In this document: positions 1 to 8,502 of the stretch, piece after piece
Numbering within the stretch: position 1 is the first letter of the stretch
How the letters are laid out: every line of letters starts with the position of its first letter
Assembly: GCA_000497835.1 (NCBI GenBank)
Contig: KI547171.1
Coordinates: forward strand, 373,456 to 414,519
Direction of reading: 5' to 3'
DNA: 41,064 bases
DNA from: a gamma proteobacterium L18
Lineage (GTDB): Bacteria; Pseudomonadota; Gammaproteobacteria; Pseudomonadales; Pseudomonadaceae
Position numbers and translations under genes: made by a program
The notes under the pieces: model-generated
The model's input: the letters and a program-made list of their open reading frames with translations, nothing else
Databases searched by the model: none
What the model was told of the DNA's origin: nothing

Positions 1-1
1 C

Positions 2-2209
2 GAAGCCGAAGCAGCCGGCGCAGATCCCGCCGAAGTTCACTACCAGATGGCCCTGCTGCGTGAGGAAGTCGAGCAACTACGCGGCGCCGTTGCCTTGCTC
101 AGTGCGCCCAACGGTGTGGCGATCACCAGCGGCAAGCACCTGCAACTGGCCGCACAGCAGAACCTGATCCTCAACGCCGGCGGCCAGGCGGACGTCAGCG
201 TGGTGAAGCGGCTGTTTCTCGGGATTGGCGCGGGATTGAGTGCTTTCGTGGACAAGCTGGGCATCAAGCTGATTGCCAACCAGGGGCCAGTGAGTGTGCA
301 GGCGCAGAACGACAAGTTGGAGTTGTTGGCTCGGCATGGGTTGGACATCACCAGTAGCGAGGATGAGATTCGTATTACGGCGAGGAAGAAGATCACCCTT
401 AATGCGAATGGTAGTTACATCCAGATGGATCGCTACGGCATCGAGGCCGCCACGGAAGGTGAGATCAATCTGCGGTCGGTGTATTTCGCCTATCACAACG
501 AAAAGTGTCGCAATGCGCCAACGTTGCCGGACCTGCCCACACCCAATAACCCGCCGTTTGAGTACAGCCAGCAGTACCAGCTGCTGCGGCCAGATGGCCA
601 GATGCCAGTGGCTAATTCGCGGTATGTGATCAAGACCCATGATGGATCGCAGGAGTGGCGTGGGGTTTCCGATGAGGAAGGGCTGACCGAGCGGGTGTGG
701 ACGGTTGATGAGACGGATCTGTCGATCAGTTATGACCTGCCTGAGGAAGAAGAAGAGGAAGAAGAACGGCCAGAGGGCATTACCCTGCGGATCGGGCTGT
801 TTTTTGATGGGACAGGGAACAACCTACCGAACGCGGCAGCGGCTCAGCAGTGTCAACGTGAAGATGCAGAGTTGCTCGGCACAACGGGATTAGAGTTACT
901 GATCAAGCAGTGCAAGAAACTTGGGTACGGGGAATATTCTGAAGGTCGGTTCAAGGCTGCGCCGGACAGTAGTTTCGGGAATACTGCAAGTAATGTAGCT
1001 CACCTTCTACGGCTTTATCCGGATGACACTGCCAGCAGTATTTCAGAGGACGCCGATATGGCATTTATGCCTGTTTACATCGAAGGGATCGGTACTCGCG
1101 CGGGGGATAAAGACAGTAATTACGGACAAGGCGTTGGTCGAGGTGAAACGGGTGTGGCAGCTCGGGTAAGAGAAGCCCCAGAAACGATCGAAAAGCAGAT
1201 GTTGAACTTTGTTTCGTCTAATCCAATGAAAACGATTCGCAGGATCGAATTCGACATTTTCGGGTTTAGCCGAGGTGCAGCAGCAGCGCGTCACTGCGCT
1301 AACGAGTTGCTGAAGCCTGGGCGAGGCGTTTTCTGGAAAGTTTTAAAGGGTGGGAGGTTGGGGATAGTGCCTAGCTTTGAGCCCTCGAGCGATATCACCC
1401 TCAACTTTATAGGGCTGTTTGACACAGTTGCTGCCATTGCTGACCCATGGCGTGGCAATTTCGACATCACCGATGCTCATAATCCAGGTGTTAACCTTTA
1501 TTTGCCTCCAGGTTGTGCCCGAAAAGTGCTCCAGCTGACTGCGCGTGACGAAGTACGTTTGAACTTCGCGCTTAATAGCGTGAAGGAAGATCATCAAGAA
1601 ATAGAATTGCCAGGGGTGCACTCCGACATCGGCGGTGGTTATTTGCCCATCGGACAGGAACGAATGTTGTTAACCCCACCCGCTCGCGTCCCGTTGGGAC
1701 CCCACGAGAAGCTTGAGGACAGCACGGAGTGGCGGCAGGTCAATGAAAAGGTCCAAGCGTTACGCGCTACTGGTCTGGCTGGAGATGGCCAGATCGCTAT
1801 TGCAAGGTGGGAAACACCCCGGCCTCCCCGTGGTCGCTTTGGTGGTGGCACCGATCATTGGATAGCCATAACGCTGGATCGCTCGGTACGTGGAGAGTTA
1901 AGCCTAATTCCACTGCGGGTGATGCGTAATTTGGCGGTGGTCCATGGAGTGCCATTCAAAGGGTTAGAGGATTACCCTGAGCTAACACTGCCCGAGGAAC
2001 TGGAAGCAGTCAGCGAACATATATTAGAGCTTGCTATGGCTGGACAAGAGATACAGCTAGATAGTCATCAGCAGCGCTTGTTGGTCGCTCGTTATATTCA
2101 TCAGTCGGCAAACTGGAATGCGCGCATGAGGTTGGCAATAAATAAACCGACTAAAACTCGTAAGCGCAATGTTTATCCTCACAAGCCCCAAGGCGGATAC
2201 CCTCAATGA
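2..2209 (+). CDS. vgrG: VgrG C-terminal part fused to a Tle1-like phospholipase effector (5' truncated by window edge)
   Basis: This is the end of a specialised (evolved) VgrG spike protein; the frame is open from base 2, so the gp27/gp5-like N-terminus lies outside the window. Bases 2-520 encode a DUF2345-type beta-helix tail with repeats such as GVAITSGKHLQLAAQQNLIL. Bases about 540-740 resemble the transthyretin-like linker that in other bacteria docks Tle1 onto VgrG, and an acidic run of eight Glu follows. From about 780 comes a DUF2235/Tle1 domain with FFDGTGNN, the nucleophile elbow GFSRG (about 1262-1276), the Asp motif GLFDTV (about 1411) and HSDIGGGY (about 1619), so a Ser-Asp-His triad is visible. 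Tle1 enzymes are phospholipases delivered into rival cells. The stop codon overlaps the next start (ATGA at 2206-2209). The family call is firm; the lipid specificity is inference. Confidence 0.9.
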   Translation, partial: EAEAAGADPAEVHYQMALLREEVEQLRGAVALLSAPNGVAITSGKHLQLAAQQNLILNAGGQADVSVVKRLFLGIGAGLSAFVDKLGIKLIANQGPVSVQAQNDKLELLARHGLDITSSEDEIRITARKKITLNANGSYIQMDRYGIEAATEGEINLRSVYFAYHNEKCRNAPTLPDLPTPNNPPFEYSQQYQLLRPDGQMPVANSRYVIKTHDGSQEWRGVSDEEGLTERVWTVDETDLSISYDLPEEEEEEEERPEGITLRIGLFFDGTGNNLPNAAAAQQCQREDAELLGTTGLELLIKQCKKLGYGEYSEGRFKAAPDSSFGNTASNVAHLLRLYPDDTASSISEDADMAFMPVYIEGIGTRAGDKDSNYGQGVGRGETGVAARVREAPETIEKQMLNFVSSNPMKTIRRIEFDIFGFSRGAAAARHCANELLKPGRGVFWKVLKGGRLGIVPSFEPSSDITLNFIGLFDTVAAIADPWRGNFDITDAHNPGVNLYLPPGCARKVLQLTARDEVRLNFALNSVKEDHQEIELPGVHSDIGGGYLPIGQERMLLTPPARVPLGPHEKLEDSTEWRQVNEKVQALRATGLAGDGQIAIARWETPRPPRGRFGGGTDHWIAITLDRSVRGELSLIPLRVMRNLAVVHGVPFKGLEDYPELTLPEELEAVSEHILELAMAGQEIQLDSHQQRLLVARYIHQSANWNARMRLAINKPTKTRKRNVYPHKPQGGYPQ

Positions 2210-2844
2210 AGTATATCGTATTGCTTTTGGGTCTGACGCTCTCGCTAGGGGCTTGTCATGGTGGGCATGTGAATAACGGTAGGCCTATGCTTCCGTATAA
2301 GTCTTGGTATGTCGGGCTTTCAGCGCCAAGATATATGGAGGTGTGGGTAGAGAGTGTTGATGTTATTGATCGGCGTGGCGAGTTGTATTTCAATGTTTTT
2401 GGCGGTGTTGCGGGGTATGCATCCCGTCAGGAAGACTGGAGTAATGGGGCGGGGAAAACAATGCCGGTGAGTAATGTTGATTTGCCTGAGCAAGTCATAT
2501 TGCGCTGGCAGTCGCTGGTGGAATCAAAAACCTATAGGGTCAATATTGATATCCCCAAGTGGGTTCGAGATGAAATGGTGAAGCCGACGCATATGTACTG
2601 CGTGCCGGCACAAAGAGATATGACCCTCTATGCGGATACGCTTACCTTGGGTATGGCGCCAGGAGGGATTGTTAAGGTTTGGGTAGGTGCTGGTTGCCTT
2701 GGATATAAAGAAGTCGGGCGTTTCCAAGCGGAAGTGGACCCGCATGGTCCTTACGGAGGGAAAACCAATGGACGATACAGGCCTATGGATCCAAGGAATA
2801 AAGATTATGTCGACCAATATGGGATTCCATACGGGTCCTGGTAA
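2206..2844 (+). CDS. DUF2931-like lipoprotein, probable immunity protein for the Tle1 effector
   Basis: The 212-residue protein starts with a lipoprotein signal peptide ending in the lipobox LGAC (Cys17). It should therefore be lipid-anchored, most likely facing the periplasm, where antibacterial Tle lipases act. The mature part resembles DUF2931 proteins (for example the stretch IPKWVRDEMVKP), a family often found next to Tle lipase genes. Its start overlaps the effector stop by four bases, as expected for translational coupling of a toxin and its antidote. Base composition is clearly more AT-rich than in tssM-tssG. Function is inferred from family, location and coupling, not shown. Confidence 0.75.
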   Translation: MKYIVLLLGLTLSLGACHGGHVNNGRPMLPYKSWYVGLSAPRYMEVWVESVDVIDRRGELYFNVFGGVAGYASRQEDWSNGAGKTMPVSNVDLPEQVILRWQSLVESKTYRVNIDIPKWVRDEMVKPTHMYCVPAQRDMTLYADTLTLGMAPGGIVKVWVGAGCLGYKEVGRFQAEVDPHGPYGGKTNGRYRPMDPRNKDYVDQYGIPYGSW

Positions 2845-2888
2845 ACCACAAGGTGTGGAAAAAGCGCAGCCAAAGTGAGGGTCAAATA

Positions 2889-3815
2889 ATGCAGCAAGTA
2901 AAAAACGCCAGCTCCACCCAACCGACTCGAACCGGCGTCACCCCCGTGACGTCATCAAAACCAACACTCACCTGGATATCGCCCGCCGAACACGATGTAT
3001 TCAGCCTGACGGCCGACGCAACAATGCCGGGAATCGTGTTCGAGTTCGTCTCAAGTTTTACCGGCGAATTCACCTGGACGTGGACCATGCAATGGGCAGC
3101 GAGGGTCTGCGGTCCCAATTATGGGCCGCGGCAGGGACGGTGCGTAAAGTTGTTTGAAGCGTCCGAAAGTTTCACCAGCAGTGAAAGACGTTGGCAGCTC
3201 GATCTGGGCGATAAGGTCCTGGGCGGTGTGCTGACCGTGCAAGTCAAGGTCGATAACGACGTCTTGTCACGGTCCGTACTGATCAATGGCCAGAATCCCT
3301 CTCAAGCGCAAATCCGCGATTATATCGACACCTTGGATGAGCTAAGCGACTTCAACGACATGTTCGCCGCAGAAATCAAACACCGCCATTTCAGCGATCT
3401 CGACCATGAGCCCATCGTAACCCTGGACCAGCGCTACGGCATTATCCATATGGCTCACTGGATGCCGTCTTATGAGCAAGCCTGGAACTGGAAGGCTAAC
3501 GTGCTGGCCGGTAGTGAGGCTTTCCAGGAAAAAGTACTGATCGCCAGGGATTACCTGAGCCTGGAAGGTTACGCCTATACGGAAGAGCAACTACGCAATG
3601 AGGCGTTGAGCCGTTGGCGGGGCGGTATTTTTTATCGCTGGGATCGAGTGAACAGGGAGTGGGTACCGCGCAAGAAGTTGGTCGACAACATTGCGTTGGC
3701 CAATAACGCGTCGTTGCACAGCAAACTTTCCAATGATCCGGAATCACCTCCCCACGAGCCGGGAGGTGGCCTGTTTGATAAAGGGTGTTGTGCTGATTAT
3801 GTGGCTGATAAATAA
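2889..3815 (+). CDS. Lytic-transglycosylase-like protein, probable T6SS peptidoglycan-targeting effector
   Basis: The protein has 308 residues. ATG 2889 is preferred over an in-frame ATG at 2853 because GTGAGG at 2875-2880 gives good ribosome spacing. The N-terminal 150 residues look like a beta-rich domain (WTWTMQW, LTVQVKVDN). The C-terminal half carries features of SLT/lysozyme-like muramidases: a candidate catalytic Glu162 in AAEIKHRHF, then YGIIHM, QAWNWKANV (Trp199) and RWRGG about 45 residues later, the last resembling the substrate-cleft RYNGG motif. No signal peptide is apparent, which fits delivery by T6SS. It lies between the effector-immunity pair and the PAAR gene. No separate immunity gene follows it. 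An adaptor or accessory role is the main alternative. The motif alignment was made by eye. Confidence 0.6.
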   Translation: MQQVKNASSTQPTRTGVTPVTSSKPTLTWISPAEHDVFSLTADATMPGIVFEFVSSFTGEFTWTWTMQWAARVCGPNYGPRQGRCVKLFEASESFTSSERRWQLDLGDKVLGGVLTVQVKVDNDVLSRSVLINGQNPSQAQIRDYIDTLDELSDFNDMFAAEIKHRHFSDLDHEPIVTLDQRYGIIHMAHWMPSYEQAWNWKANVLAGSEAFQEKVLIARDYLSLEGYAYTEEQLRNEALSRWRGGIFYRWDRVNREWVPRKKLVDNIALANNASLHSKLSNDPESPPHEPGGGLFDKGCCADYVADK

Positions 3816-3856
3816 AGTCGGCAGCGCCCATTCAATACTAAAAACAAGGAATAGCT

Positions 3857-4114
3857 ATGCAAGACATCATTCGCAACGGTGACAAAACCAGCAGTGGCGG
3901 TACTGTGCTCGCCGGTTCCAGCACCATGATATTCGGCGGTATCGGGGTGGCACGGGTAGGGGACCCGGTCAGTTGTCCGGTGCATGGCTTTACCGCCATC
4001 GGCCAAGGCCATGAAAGCTTCACTGACAACGGGTTACCCGTGGCCTTTGATGGGCACGCGTGCGACTGCGGTTGCACCCTGATTTCGTCCTTTCCTGATG
4101 CGAGCGTGCGTTGA
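3857..4114 (+). CDS. PAAR-domain spike-tip protein
   Basis: An 85-residue protein made almost entirely of one PAAR domain. Such proteins fold into a small cone that caps the VgrG trimer, bind a metal ion and can recruit effectors. Visible hallmarks are the opening IIRNGDKTSSGGTVL, the central VARVGDPVSCPVHG and the Cys/His-rich end HACDCGCTL, which would supply metal ligands. AAGGA at 3846-3850 lies six bases before the ATG. There is no C-terminal toxin extension, so this is a plain PAAR that presumably serves the neighbouring VgrG. The next gene begins three bases after the stop. Confidence 0.92.
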   Translation: MQDIIRNGDKTSSGGTVLAGSSTMIFGGIGVARVGDPVSCPVHGFTAIGQGHESFTDNGLPVAFDGHACDCGCTLISSFPDASVR

Positions 4115-4116
4115 TC

Positions 4117-5346
4117 ATGGCCATCCGACTGGACAAATTGCCGCTACCGGCCCTGCGACCGGCAGCGCCCAACGCCCTGCGCTGGGCGGCGTTGCTGGGC
4201 CTGCTGTTGCTGGTGGGGCTGGCAAAGGCGAATCATCTGGCAGGGCAGGCAGAGGAACAGGACTGGCGCAGTTTCATGGGGGTTGCCGTGGTGCTGCCCG
4301 TGTTGCTGTGGAGCCTGTGCTTTTTTACCCGCGCGCTTTTCTACGTTGGACAACGCGGTATCTCTGAGGGCTGGGATTCGGCGCTGCATGAGCGTCGAGC
4401 GCGGCTGATGCGTTTTGGCCGTCGGTCTCAGCAGGTTTTGGCGATCAGTTGGCATAGCGCGCTGCGTGAATCGGGCGACGAGGCAGGCAGCGCACAGCTC
4501 ACGGCGCTGTTAGGTGAGAAAGTGGGGTTGAAGGTAGGCCCTATACCTCAGGGCGGCGAGGTGGGAGGCCGCTACAGTCGCCTGAGGGAGAACGGGGAAT
4601 CGTCAGAACAGCGGCTTGCCCACACCATGCAAACCCTCCTCACCGACCTGACCCCCACCCTGGCCAAACTCCCCGCCGACACCCCCCTGGCCGTCCTCCT
4701 GGAGCTCAACACCGCCGCCGCCCCCGAGCTGCTGCAACACCTATGGCACACCGCCTGGGCCGCCAGCGGCATCCGCCACCCCGTCGAATTCCTGGACGGC
4801 AGCGGCCTGGCGGTCGTCGATGAGTGGCTGGACCAGCGCATCGACGACCCGGCGCTGCTGTTGATCATCGCGCTGCAAGTCGCGCCGCCGCACCCTGAAG
4901 GCACGGGTGAGGCCGGCGTGGCGGTGTTGCTGGGCAACCGCCTGACCCAGACCACACTGCCGCCCATTGCCTATCTGCATCGTCCGCAGCAGGAGCGTGG
5001 CGCGGGTCATGCCTCGTTGGCCGAGGCTGCCCGGCAAGCGCTGGAGTGGGTGCCGTTGCCGGCCGGCGACATCGAGCGCACCTGGTGCACGGGGGTTGTC
5101 GCGCAGCGTTCGGCGGCCCTCAACCGTGTCATCAAGGACCTGGCACTGACGCCCGATCAGCGTCCGTGCTGCCCTGATGCCTTGCTCGGAAACACCGGGA
5201 TTGTTGCGCCGTGGTTGGCCATCGCAGCCGCCACCCAGGCCATAACCTGCGGCGCAGGGCCGCAATTCATTTTCAGTGGCGAGGGCCCCGTGAACACGCG
5301 GCTCTGGTGCACGGCAGTGATGCCGGCACGCTCACCTCTGCGCTAG
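4117..5346 (+). CDS. Unrecognised two-helix membrane protein of the T6SS cluster
   Basis: The protein has 409 residues. ATG 4117 is preferred to an in-frame TTG at 4111 that overlaps the PAAR stop. I do not recognise the family. Two hydrophobic helices lie near residues 22-38 and 54-74, separated by a short acidic loop. A soluble region of roughly 330 residues follows, rich in Ala and Leu, with a possible alpha/beta-like end (FIFSGEGPVNTRLWC). It sits between the PAAR gene and tssM, nine bases before tssM, so it is very probably co-transcribed and may be an accessory of the TssM-TssJ membrane complex. That role is inference from position only. Confidence 0.6.
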   Translation: MAIRLDKLPLPALRPAAPNALRWAALLGLLLLVGLAKANHLAGQAEEQDWRSFMGVAVVLPVLLWSLCFFTRALFYVGQRGISEGWDSALHERRARLMRFGRRSQQVLAISWHSALRESGDEAGSAQLTALLGEKVGLKVGPIPQGGEVGGRYSRLRENGESSEQRLAHTMQTLLTDLTPTLAKLPADTPLAVLLELNTAAAPELLQHLWHTAWAASGIRHPVEFLDGSGLAVVDEWLDQRIDDPALLLIIALQVAPPHPEGTGEAGVAVLLGNRLTQTTLPPIAYLHRPQQERGAGHASLAEAARQALEWVPLPAGDIERTWCTGVVAQRSAALNRVIKDLALTPDQRPCCPDALLGNTGIVAPWLAIAAATQAITCGAGPQFIFSGEGPVNTRLWCTAVMPARSPLR

Positions 5347-5355
5347 GAGCACAGC

Positions 5356-8300
5356 ATGCATATTCCACGCTCGACAGGTGCGCTGACCCTGGTCAGCACG
5401 CTGTTGGTGATTGTCATGACCGCGACGGCGGTGCTCTGGTACTTCCCTCAGTGGCTGGACAGCGAGCAGGGCGTCGAGCGCTGGTTGATGCTGGCCGCCA
5501 TTGGCACGGTGCTGGTGTTGCTGGCCACCAGCGTCAAGCTGTTGGGCGACAAGCAGGGGCGCAGGGTGCTGGCCGAGATGGCGGCCGATGACGTCGTCAG
5601 TTTGCCTCGGCCCCTGGTTGCGCCGCCGTCCACTGCCGCCCGTGACGCCAGGGCCTACCTGCGCGAACATTACGGTTGGCGCTGGCGTGCCAAGGTGCGG
5701 TTGATCGTGGTTGTGGGTGAGGCTGAGCAAGCCAACGCGGTGGCGCCGGGCCTGGCCCTCGATGAGTGGCAGGAGTGCAGTGGCACGCTGTTGCTGTGGC
5801 TGGGTAGCTGCGTGGGCATGGCGCCGCAGGCGGTGGCCGGGCGGCTCAAGGCATTGCACCGTCGGCGCCCGTTCGATGCCGTTGTCTGGCCGTTGACCCA
5901 GGCCCAGTGTGCCGATGCCAAGGTCATGGGCAACGGTGCCCGGCACCTGCGCGACCTGACCCATGCACTGCGCTGGCAGGCGCCGTTGCATCTCTGGCAG
6001 GTGTGCAGCAGCGGCTGGTCGCAGGCAGGGCGGGAAGTGACCGCCGTGGGCTGCCTGTTGCCCGCGCCGCTCGGTGCGGCGGACGTCAACGCTGCACTGA
6101 CGGCGCTGGTGGCGCCGCTGAATCAACAGGGCATTGAGCAGATGCGCCGGGACAGCCGTCACGATTTCCTCTATCGCCTGGGCGGCGACTTGCACACCGC
6201 CGGCATCGAACAGTGGTGCAAGGCGCTGGCCCCCTTGCTGCCCGAGTTCGCCCGCGGCGCACCGCTGCGCGGCCTGCAGTTCAGCCTGGCGCGCGAGGAT
6301 GACCCCGCGTCCGGGGTGGCGCACCGGTTGCAACTCGACCCGGCCTGGGCGCAGGTCTTGGAGGATCGTGTGGCCGGCAAGCGGACAGGGTGGCATGCGG
6401 TACGGCTCGCCAGCGTGGGGGTCATGCTGGCGGCCTTGTTCACCCTGGCCGGGGTGTTAACCGTCTTCGCCCACAACCGTAGCCTGGTTGAACAGGCCAA
6501 GAGCGCACTGGCTCAGCCCGGCACGGACCTGCAACGGCTGGTGGCGCTGACCCGCGAGCTGGATCGCCAGGGCGTGCGGGGTACGCCCTGGTACCAGGGG
6601 CTGGCCTTGGACCCTGCGCCGCAATTGCGCCAAGCCCTGTGGCCGCGCTACGAGCAGCTGGCCTTGCCCCTGCTGCGCGATGCCGCGCTGCCACAGCTGC
6701 AAAACCGGCTGCGCATGGCCTTGGCCCTCACGCCCGGTGGCGAAACCCAACCGGCCCACGAGGCGTTGAAAGCCTATCTGATGATGGCCGACCCGGCCCG
6801 GGTTGAGCCAGGGTTTCTTGCCCACAGGATGGCGCAGTTTCAGGCGCCGCCCGGGGTCGGTGCGCAGGAATGGAGCACCTATGCCTCGATCCTGTGGCGG
6901 TTCTACGCCGAGCAACTGCCCCACCACCCCCAGTGGGCCATCGCCGCAGACGCCAGCCTGACGGCGCGCACCCGGCAGTTGCTGTTGGCGGAATGGGAGC
7001 GGCGCAACAGTGAGACCGCGCTTTACGCGCTGGTGCTGGAACAGGCCGAACGTTTTCCGCCACTCAGTGTGATGCAGATGGTAGGCAGCACCGCGCTGTT
7101 CGACAGCGCCAGTGCCGTACCGGGCACCTTCACGCGCCAGGCGTGGGAAGGGCAGGTGCGCGACACCATCGAGCAGACCGTGCAAGCGCGCCGGGAGACC
7201 ATCGACTGGGTGCTGGGCGAGCCGCCTGCAAGCCATGCTGACCGAGTGTCGGCCGACGCGCTTCAGGCCCGCCTGACGGCGCGCTACTTTCGAGACTTTG
7301 CCAAGGCCTGGCTGAAGGCGCTGAATGCGTTGAGCTGGCGCAACGTCAGCACCTTGCCCGAAGCGGTGGAGCAACTGGCGCTGGTCGGCGATGTCAGCCA
7401 GTCGCCGCTGCTGGCGTTGCAGCAAGCGTTGGCCTATCAGGGGCAGGCCGATCCGCAACGCCTGGCCACCGTGTTCGGCCCACTGTTGCACCTTGCGGAC
7501 GACTTGCCTGGCTATCTGGCCGGGGTGACGGCGGCGCGGCTGGCGTTGCAGCAGGCGGCTGACGCCCGTGACCCACAGTCCCAGGCGCAGTCGGTGTTGC
7601 AAGGCCAGGACACCGCCCTGAGCCGGGTGCACGAGCAGGGCCGTCTGATCGCTGCCAACCTGGGTCGACAGTGGCAGGGGCTGGGCCAGGCGCTGTTGGT
7701 GGCTCCCCTTGAACAGGCCCGCCAGCTGCTGTTGCAGCCTTCGGTCGGCGGCCTGAACCGCCAATGGCAGCAGACCATCGTCGACCACTGGAATGCTGCT
7801 TTCGGCGGCCGCTACCCGTTCGCGGCCACCGACAGTGATGTCTCGCTGGCCATGCTGGGCCAGATGATTCGCGCCGATACCGGGCGCATCGAACAGTTCC
7901 TGCGTGACGAGCTCGGTGGCGTGGTGCGCAAGCAGGGCGGCCGCTGGGTGCTCAAGCCGCGCCACCCGCAGGACGTGCGCGTGAACCCGCAGTTTCTGCA
8001 GGCCATCAATCAGCTCAGTCATTTGGCCGATGTGCTCTACACCGACGGGGGCATGGGGCGCGGTTTCGATCTGCGCGCCAAGCCGGTGCGCGATGTGGTG
8101 CAGACCACCTTCATGCTCGACGGTGAGCGCCAGCACTACTTCAACCAGAAAGAGCGCTGGCAGCGCTTCCAGTGGCCAGGCCGCAGCGACCAGCCGGGCA
8201 CCCGCCTGACCTGGACCAGCGTGCACACCGGCGAGCGTCTGTTCGGCGAATACCCAGGGCCCTGGGGGTTGATCCGCCTGCTGGAGCAGGCCCAGGTTAC

Positions 8301-8502
8301 CGCGCTGGACGACAGCGGCACGCAGTTTCGCATCGTGCTGACGGCCCCCGATGGCTTGCCGCTGACCTGGCACCTGCGCACCGAATTGGGCGCAGGGCCA
8401 TTGGCGGCCCTGGCGCTGCGGGGCTTCACGCTGCCGCGTGAAGTCTTCCTGGTTGACGATGATCACCTCGCCGCGCGTGAAGACAACGGGAGTACGTCAT
8501 GA
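5356..8502 (+). CDS. tssM: T6SS inner-membrane complex protein TssM (IcmF family), without an obvious P-loop
   Basis: The protein has 1048 residues, shorter than many TssM proteins of about 1,100-1,300. TssM spans the inner membrane and reaches through the periplasm to the TssJ lipoprotein. Predicted membrane helices lie near residues 8-28, 42-60 and 352-373, leaving a cytoplasmic domain of about 290 residues between the second and third and a large periplasmic region after the third. Many TssM have a Walker A motif soon after helix two. Here the matching place reads KVRLIVVVGEAEQANAV, which lacks GK(S/T), so NTP binding by this domain looks lost. GGAG at 5347-5350 precedes the ATG. The stop overlaps the tssA start. 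The C-terminal region is typical of the family. Confidence 0.88.
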   Translation: MHIPRSTGALTLVSTLLVIVMTATAVLWYFPQWLDSEQGVERWLMLAAIGTVLVLLATSVKLLGDKQGRRVLAEMAADDVVSLPRPLVAPPSTAARDARAYLREHYGWRWRAKVRLIVVVGEAEQANAVAPGLALDEWQECSGTLLLWLGSCVGMAPQAVAGRLKALHRRRPFDAVVWPLTQAQCADAKVMGNGARHLRDLTHALRWQAPLHLWQVCSSGWSQAGREVTAVGCLLPAPLGAADVNAALTALVAPLNQQGIEQMRRDSRHDFLYRLGGDLHTAGIEQWCKALAPLLPEFARGAPLRGLQFSLAREDDPASGVAHRLQLDPAWAQVLEDRVAGKRTGWHAVRLASVGVMLAALFTLAGVLTVFAHNRSLVEQAKSALAQPGTDLQRLVALTRELDRQGVRGTPWYQGLALDPAPQLRQALWPRYEQLALPLLRDAALPQLQNRLRMALALTPGGETQPAHEALKAYLMMADPARVEPGFLAHRMAQFQAPPGVGAQEWSTYASILWRFYAEQLPHHPQWAIAADASLTARTRQLLLAEWERRNSETALYALVLEQAERFPPLSVMQMVGSTALFDSASAVPGTFTRQAWEGQVRDTIEQTVQARRETIDWVLGEPPASHADRVSADALQARLTARYFRDFAKAWLKALNALSWRNVSTLPEAVEQLALVGDVSQSPLLALQQALAYQGQADPQRLATVFGPLLHLADDLPGYLAGVTAARLALQQAADARDPQSQAQSVLQGQDTALSRVHEQGRLIAANLGRQWQGLGQALLVAPLEQARQLLLQPSVGGLNRQWQQTIVDHWNAAFGGRYPFAATDSDVSLAMLGQMIRADTGRIEQFLRDELGGVVRKQGGRWVLKPRHPQDVRVNPQFLQAINQLSHLADVLYTDGGMGRGFDLRAKPVRDVVQTTFMLDGERQHYFNQKERWQRFQWPGRSDQPGTRLTWTSVHTGERLFGEYPGPWGLIRLLEQAQVTALDDSGTQFRIVLTAPDGLPLTWHLRTELGAGPLAALALRGFTLPREVFLVDDDHLAAREDNGSTS

